Of a stretch of DNA of 15,094 nucleotides, positions 11,745-15,094 are shown piece by piece (position 1 is the first letter of the stretch; every line of letters starts with the position of its first letter). Below the pieces are notes generated by a model that worked only from the letters and a program-made list of their open reading frames with translations, was not told the origin of the DNA and did not search any database. The position numbers were made by a program, and so were the translations under genes. Location: assembly GCA_002748225.1 (NCBI GenBank), contig PDRU01000095.1, forward strand, positions 1 to 15,094, read 5' to 3'. The DNA is from Spirochaetales bacterium (GTDB lineage Bacteria; Spirochaetota; Spirochaetia; DSM-2461).

Positions 11745-14621
11745 TTAACGCACTTCTTCGTTTAATCGTTTTCTCAGTTCATCGGCCTCGTTATCTTTTC
11801 CCGCATCTCTGTAAAGCTTTTCAGCGGCTCTGAGGGAACGGGAAATATAATACGGTTCTTCCGGGAAAAGGTATGGAAGTTCAAGATAGGCCTCAATGGC
11901 CTGATTGATTTTGCCCTCTTCGGCATAGCTGCGTGCCAGTCCTTCCTGAGCCTCCGCGCCGCGCGGCCCGCTGATATCCCGGATCAATACTTCATAAATT
12001 TGCCGCGATCGGGAGTATTTAGCGTTTTTTCTGTACAGATGGGCCCGCAGAAGAAGGGCCTCGGCCCTGTCGGAAACCGGAAGCCTCTCATTGTCGGCGT
12101 AGGAGTCCAGATAAGGGGCGGCTTCATCCGGTATGCCGTTAACCCTTGCCCAGGCCAGCATAACAGGAACAACAACATCCGGTCTGGAAGGCTTAAAGGA
12201 CAAAACCTTATTTTTGGCATTATCCGCCAGCTGAGGGTTTCCGGCTTCGCGGAGCACTTCCGCCCATGAGCGTGCCGCGGCTCCGGCTCCCGGCTCTCTT
12301 GTGTGCGCGGAAACCCACCGTCCGTAACGGAGCGCCGCATCTTCAATGTTGCCGTTCTTCCGGGAGGCATGGGCCGCGCGGAGAGCTGATTGAATACCGG
12401 TGGCGGAATTCGGATATTTGCTGCTGCAGAGACTGAACCACTCCACAGCCTGAGCATAGGCCTGCTGCTTCATGGCATTTTCCCCCATACGGAAGGGCAG
12501 ATCGGCCGGCAGGCCGCTGGAGGGGTACTCACGTTCCAGTATTCCGGCCGTACGGAAGGCCTCTTCTCTGTCGCCAAGATTCAGAAAGGCCCAGGCTTTT
12601 TGATAAAGGGCTTCTTCCCTCCATGAGGTTTTTCCGGCCTTCAGTGCTTCATTGTATTCAGCAAGGGCTTTTTCCCACTGCAGATCGGAGGCCAGGCTGA
12701 GTCCTGTTCTGTAACGTGAACGGGCCTTTTTTTCACTGCCGGGAGCTATTTGGGCCGCTTTTTGAAAAGCCCGGGCCGCCTCTTTCCATTTTGACTGCCG
12801 GAACCAGGTCCAGCCTGTGGCGTAGGCGGCTTCAAAAGCCCAGTTTTTATCGCCGTAACGGGCGGCTGTTTCATAGGCTCTGCGCGCCGACTCATACTGT
12901 TTGGCATCATAGAACGCTTCTCCCATGTGATAAGCCGCTTCCACTCCCCATGGACCGCCCGGGTCTGTATCAATAAGATAGCGGAACTTTTCAACAGCCT
13001 TTTCTGTGGCCCGGCCGTTCAGATAGGCCACACCGGCCGAATAGACGGCCTGACGCTTTTTTTCTGAACGGTTTGCTGCGGAAAACTGCGCGGCGGCTTT
13101 CTCGTAATAAGCGGCGGCGCGCATATGTTCCCCTCTTTCGGTAAAGATAAAACCAATACGGGAAAAAGCGTCCGAGGCCTCCGCCGTGCCCTTAAATTGT
13201 TCTGTGAGCTGTTTGTAATCTTTTAACGCGGCACCCTGATTACCGTTTTGAAGCTGAATTTCAGCCCGCAGAAAACGGTAAGCCGGTATTTCCCCGCTCT
13301 CCGGATAGTCTTCAATCAGCGTGTTCAGCGCCTTGAGCGCGCCGCCGGAATTTTTTGCTTCCTGATGTGCTCTTACCAGTCCCCTGAGAGCTTCTTCTCT
13401 GCGCGGATGCTCAGGAAAGGCGGAAATAAAAGCCTGCAGCTGCACACTGCCCTGAGGGTTCTTGCTGACCAGCAGAAGCTGCGCCGACTCAAAGGAAGCA
13501 TCTCCGGCTATCAGCTGGTCCGGCCCTTCGGAAGCCTGTTTCAGATACGGAAGCGCCTCAAGAGCCTGGGGAGTACCCAGCCATGTCTGAGCCAGATTAA
13601 ACGCGGCGCTCTGAGCTTCCTGTTCACTGACAGGTTTCTCAAGTACTTCCATGTAGGCTGAGCGGGCTTCTTCCAGGCGGCCGGTTTTCAGTGCGCAGGC
13701 GGCTCTGATGCGCATAACAGCGCTGCGGTTGGGATCGGAAGAAATTCCTGAGGGGTTTTCTTCCCGCATTTCAGCATTGCGTAAATCAAGATAGGCCAGA
13801 GCTTCTTCACATTCCCCCGTCCGGGAAGCCAGATTAGCGGCCTCAAGCAGAGCCGCCGCTCTGTACTCTGATGTATAAACGGACTCCAGAAAAGACCGGA
13901 ACACATTCAGGGCCTCTTCCCTGCGGCCGAGACGTCTGAGGGTTTCACCGATCCAGTATCCAGAGTCGGCAGCAGAATCCGAACCGGTATAGTCGGCCAG
14001 AATACGGCGGAAACTTGCCAGGGCCTCTCCGTAGCGCTCAAGTGAAAGCTGAATCTGGCCCAGCCGGAAAAGCGCCTGAGATACGGTTTCATAATCCCTG
14101 CTTTCCCGAACAAGCTTTTCATAGACAGATTCAGCCTGTTCCTTTTTATTCAGATTTTCCCGGCAGGCGCCCAGGTACAGCAGGGCGCGTTCCTGATATA
14201 TTTTATCCGAAGAAATTGCCGCCTGACGTTCAAACGCGCTTTCCGCCTGAGCCCACTGCTTCAACTGATAAAAGGACATGCCTTCCCAGTATGCGGCCCT
14301 CTGGTTCCAGGCGGAATTGGGGTACTGGCGGGGAAACTTCGCCAGAATGTTGATACTCTGCTTATAGCTTCCGGCATTATAATAAGCCACAGCCGCCATG
14401 TAAGCGGCCGAATCGGCCCGCAGGTCTTCGGGGTATTCCCTGATAAGCCGGGAAAACTGTGAAGCGGCAGCCGGCCAGAGCTTATCACTGAAAGCCTGCC
14501 TTCCTCCTCCGTAGAGCTGGTCAGCCGTCTGAGCGCAAAGATCGGAAACAGCACCGGCTGAAATCAGAAGAAAAACCAAAAAAACACTTAGAACTGACTG
14601 CCGCAACCCTTTTGCTCTCAT
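11745..14621 (-). CDS. Large secreted tetratricopeptide-repeat protein
   Basis: 958 residues from ATG 14621. A signal peptide (basic MRAKGLR, hydrophobic to about residue 24, cleavage likely after Ala30 in DLCA-QT) directs it to the periplasm or outer membrane; the lone Cys29 does not sit in a good lipobox. The rest is an almost continuous array of 34-residue-type TPR units, many of the YbgF/BamD-like form with a YPxS turn: AAYMAAVAYYNAGSYKQSIN, YWEGMSFYQLKQWAQAESAF, AAYHMGEAFYDAKQYESARR, ALYQKAWAFLNLGDREEAFR. It should act as a protein-binding scaffold, perhaps in envelope assembly; the partner is unknown. The frame stays open upstream to 14876, but that part lies within clpC in another frame. 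ATG 14621 has GGAG 6 bases upstream and follows the clpC stop after one base, so it is the true start and the two genes are coupled. Confidence 0.9.
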   Translation of the reverse strand: MRAKGLRQSVLSVFLVFLLISAGAVSDLCAQTADQLYGGGRQAFSDKLWPAAASQFSRLIREYPEDLRADSAAYMAAVAYYNAGSYKQSINILAKFPRQYPNSAWNQRAAYWEGMSFYQLKQWAQAESAFERQAAISSDKIYQERALLYLGACRENLNKKEQAESVYEKLVRESRDYETVSQALFRLGQIQLSLERYGEALASFRRILADYTGSDSAADSGYWIGETLRRLGRREEALNVFRSFLESVYTSEYRAAALLEAANLASRTGECEEALAYLDLRNAEMREENPSGISSDPNRSAVMRIRAACALKTGRLEEARSAYMEVLEKPVSEQEAQSAAFNLAQTWLGTPQALEALPYLKQASEGPDQLIAGDASFESAQLLLVSKNPQGSVQLQAFISAFPEHPRREEALRGLVRAHQEAKNSGGALKALNTLIEDYPESGEIPAYRFLRAEIQLQNGNQGAALKDYKQLTEQFKGTAEASDAFSRIGFIFTERGEHMRAAAYYEKAAAQFSAANRSEKKRQAVYSAGVAYLNGRATEKAVEKFRYLIDTDPGGPWGVEAAYHMGEAFYDAKQYESARRAYETAARYGDKNWAFEAAYATGWTWFRQSKWKEAARAFQKAAQIAPGSEKKARSRYRTGLSLASDLQWEKALAEYNEALKAGKTSWREEALYQKAWAFLNLGDREEAFRTAGILEREYPSSGLPADLPFRMGENAMKQQAYAQAVEWFSLCSSKYPNSATGIQSALRAAHASRKNGNIEDAALRYGRWVSAHTREPGAGAAARSWAEVLREAGNPQLADNAKNKVLSFKPSRPDVVVPVMLAWARVNGIPDEAAPYLDSYADNERLPVSDRAEALLLRAHLYRKNAKYSRSRQIYEVLIRDISGPRGAEAQEGLARSYAEEGKINQAIEAYLELPYLFPEEPYYISRSLRAAEKLYRDAGKDNEADELRKRLNEEVR

Positions 14622-14622
14622 A

Positions 14623-15094
14623 CTATTCTCCGGATTGACTGATTGTAACCTTATCCGTATCCGCTTTCTTTTTACGTTTGTTTTTACGCCGGAAGGATAT
14701 CTTGTTATTACGCGCTTCGGCTGCAACCGAATCACCTTCCTGAAAACGTCCCTGAAGAATAGCCACAGAAAGAGGATCTTCCAGATGCTTCTGAATGGCG
14801 CGCCGCAGCGAACGGGCTCCGGAAAGCATGTCAAAACCTTTGTCAAGCAGCAGTTCTCTGGCCGAGTCTCTAACACTGAGCGTAATGGAGAACTCCTGCA
14901 GATTACGGGAAACTTCCTGAAGCATCAATTCCATTATCTGAGCTATATGCTCCCTGTCCAGACTGTGGAAAACAACTATTTCATCCACACGATTTAAAAA
15001 CTCCGGACGGAAAAGCCTCTTCAGCTCCATTACCGCCGAAGACTTGATATCCCGGTGTTCAAGTACTCCGCCGTTTCCGGAAAAACCGAATGCT
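14623..15094 (-). CDS. clpC: ATP-dependent Clp protease ATP-binding subunit, ClpC type; C-terminal part only
   Basis: The last 156 residues or so are in the window and the frame is open through the right edge. It covers the end of the second AAA+ module and the C-terminal (sensor 2) domain of a Hsp100 unfoldase: KRLFRPEFLNRVDEIVVFHSL, with the conserved FRPEFLNRxD arginine-finger region, and GARSLRRAIQKHLEDPLS, the sensor-2 GAR-LRR motif. FHSLDREHI and the KHLEDPLS ending match ClpC more than ClpA or ClpB. Such proteins feed substrates to ClpP. The C-terminus beyond the usual end has a strongly basic tail (SFRRKNKRKKKADTDK), longer than in B. subtilis ClpC as I recall it. The TAG stop is one base before the TPR gene start codon. 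Confidence 0.92.
   Translation of the reverse strand, partial: AFGFSGNGGVLEHRDIKSSAVMELKRLFRPEFLNRVDEIVVFHSLDREHIAQIMELMLQEVSRNLQEFSITLSVRDSARELLLDKGFDMLSGARSLRRAIQKHLEDPLSVAILQGRFQEGDSVAAEARNNKISFRRKNKRKKKADTDKVTISQSGE

Noticed and set aside
14622..14876. N-terminal extension of the TPR protein by 85 residues
   Set aside because: This part is clpC read in another frame. A signal peptide and a ribosome binding site sit exactly at ATG 14621.
1..15094. CRISPR array, insertion sequence, phage or defence island
   Set aside because: No regularly spaced repeats, transposase, terminal inverted repeats, nuclease-helicase set or toxin-antitoxin pair was seen. The genes are housekeeping or envelope genes.

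Overview
The window is dense, ordinary-looking chromosomal DNA, with about half G+C judged by eye. It suggests a spirochaete, probably a Treponema/Spirochaeta-like member of the Spirochaetales. This rests on inference: a ClpC-type ATPase directly followed by a very large secreted TPR protein, a 569-residue protein resembling a spirochaete-restricted family (DUF5312) beside argS, and a LysM protein with a degenerate LytM domain next to a membrane-anchored HEAT-repeat protein. No transposase, integrase, phage gene, CRISPR array or toxin pair is visible, and no stretch over 300 bases lacks a gene.

Layout. At the left edge the 3' end of an iron-sulfur L-serine dehydratase alpha-subunit gene reads rightward (1-405). 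It converges on a leftward pair, rnhA (RNase HI, 887-1336) and a cytidine-deaminase-fold gene (429-884). A small gene of unknown function (1414-1707, rightward) is divergent from rnhA and overlaps the end of the next leftward gene by 14 bases.

Everything from about 1.7 kb to the right edge is transcribed leftward. In transcription order it runs: clpC (C-terminal end only), a 958-residue TPR protein, tRNA-Gln(CTG), tRNA-Glu(CTC), a DUF5312-like protein, argS, tRNA-Asp(GTC), tRNA-Pro(CGG), LysM plus degenerate M23 protein, a small beta-rich protein, a HEAT-repeat membrane protein, a HAD phosphatase and a phosphohexomutase. Spacings are short, with overlaps at 6610-6638 and 4128. Both tRNA pairs have a recognisable sigma70-type promoter with a 17-base spacer (11710-11738 and 7977-8005), so the block is probably at least three transcription units that read into each other.

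Functional grouping. The middle is a translation cluster: four tRNAs and arginyl-tRNA synthetase enclosing one protein of unknown function. The left block combines envelope genes (LysM/LytM-like periplasmic protein, membrane-anchored HEAT protein) with sugar-phosphate metabolism (phosphohexomutase, HAD phosphatase). The right edge is proteostasis (ClpC) plus a secreted TPR scaffold. I see no clear new system. The best leads are the LysM/dead-LytM plus HEAT module, the protein between tRNAs and argS, the atypical deaminase active site, and the tRNA promoter whose -35 box lies in the loop of a terminator-like hairpin.
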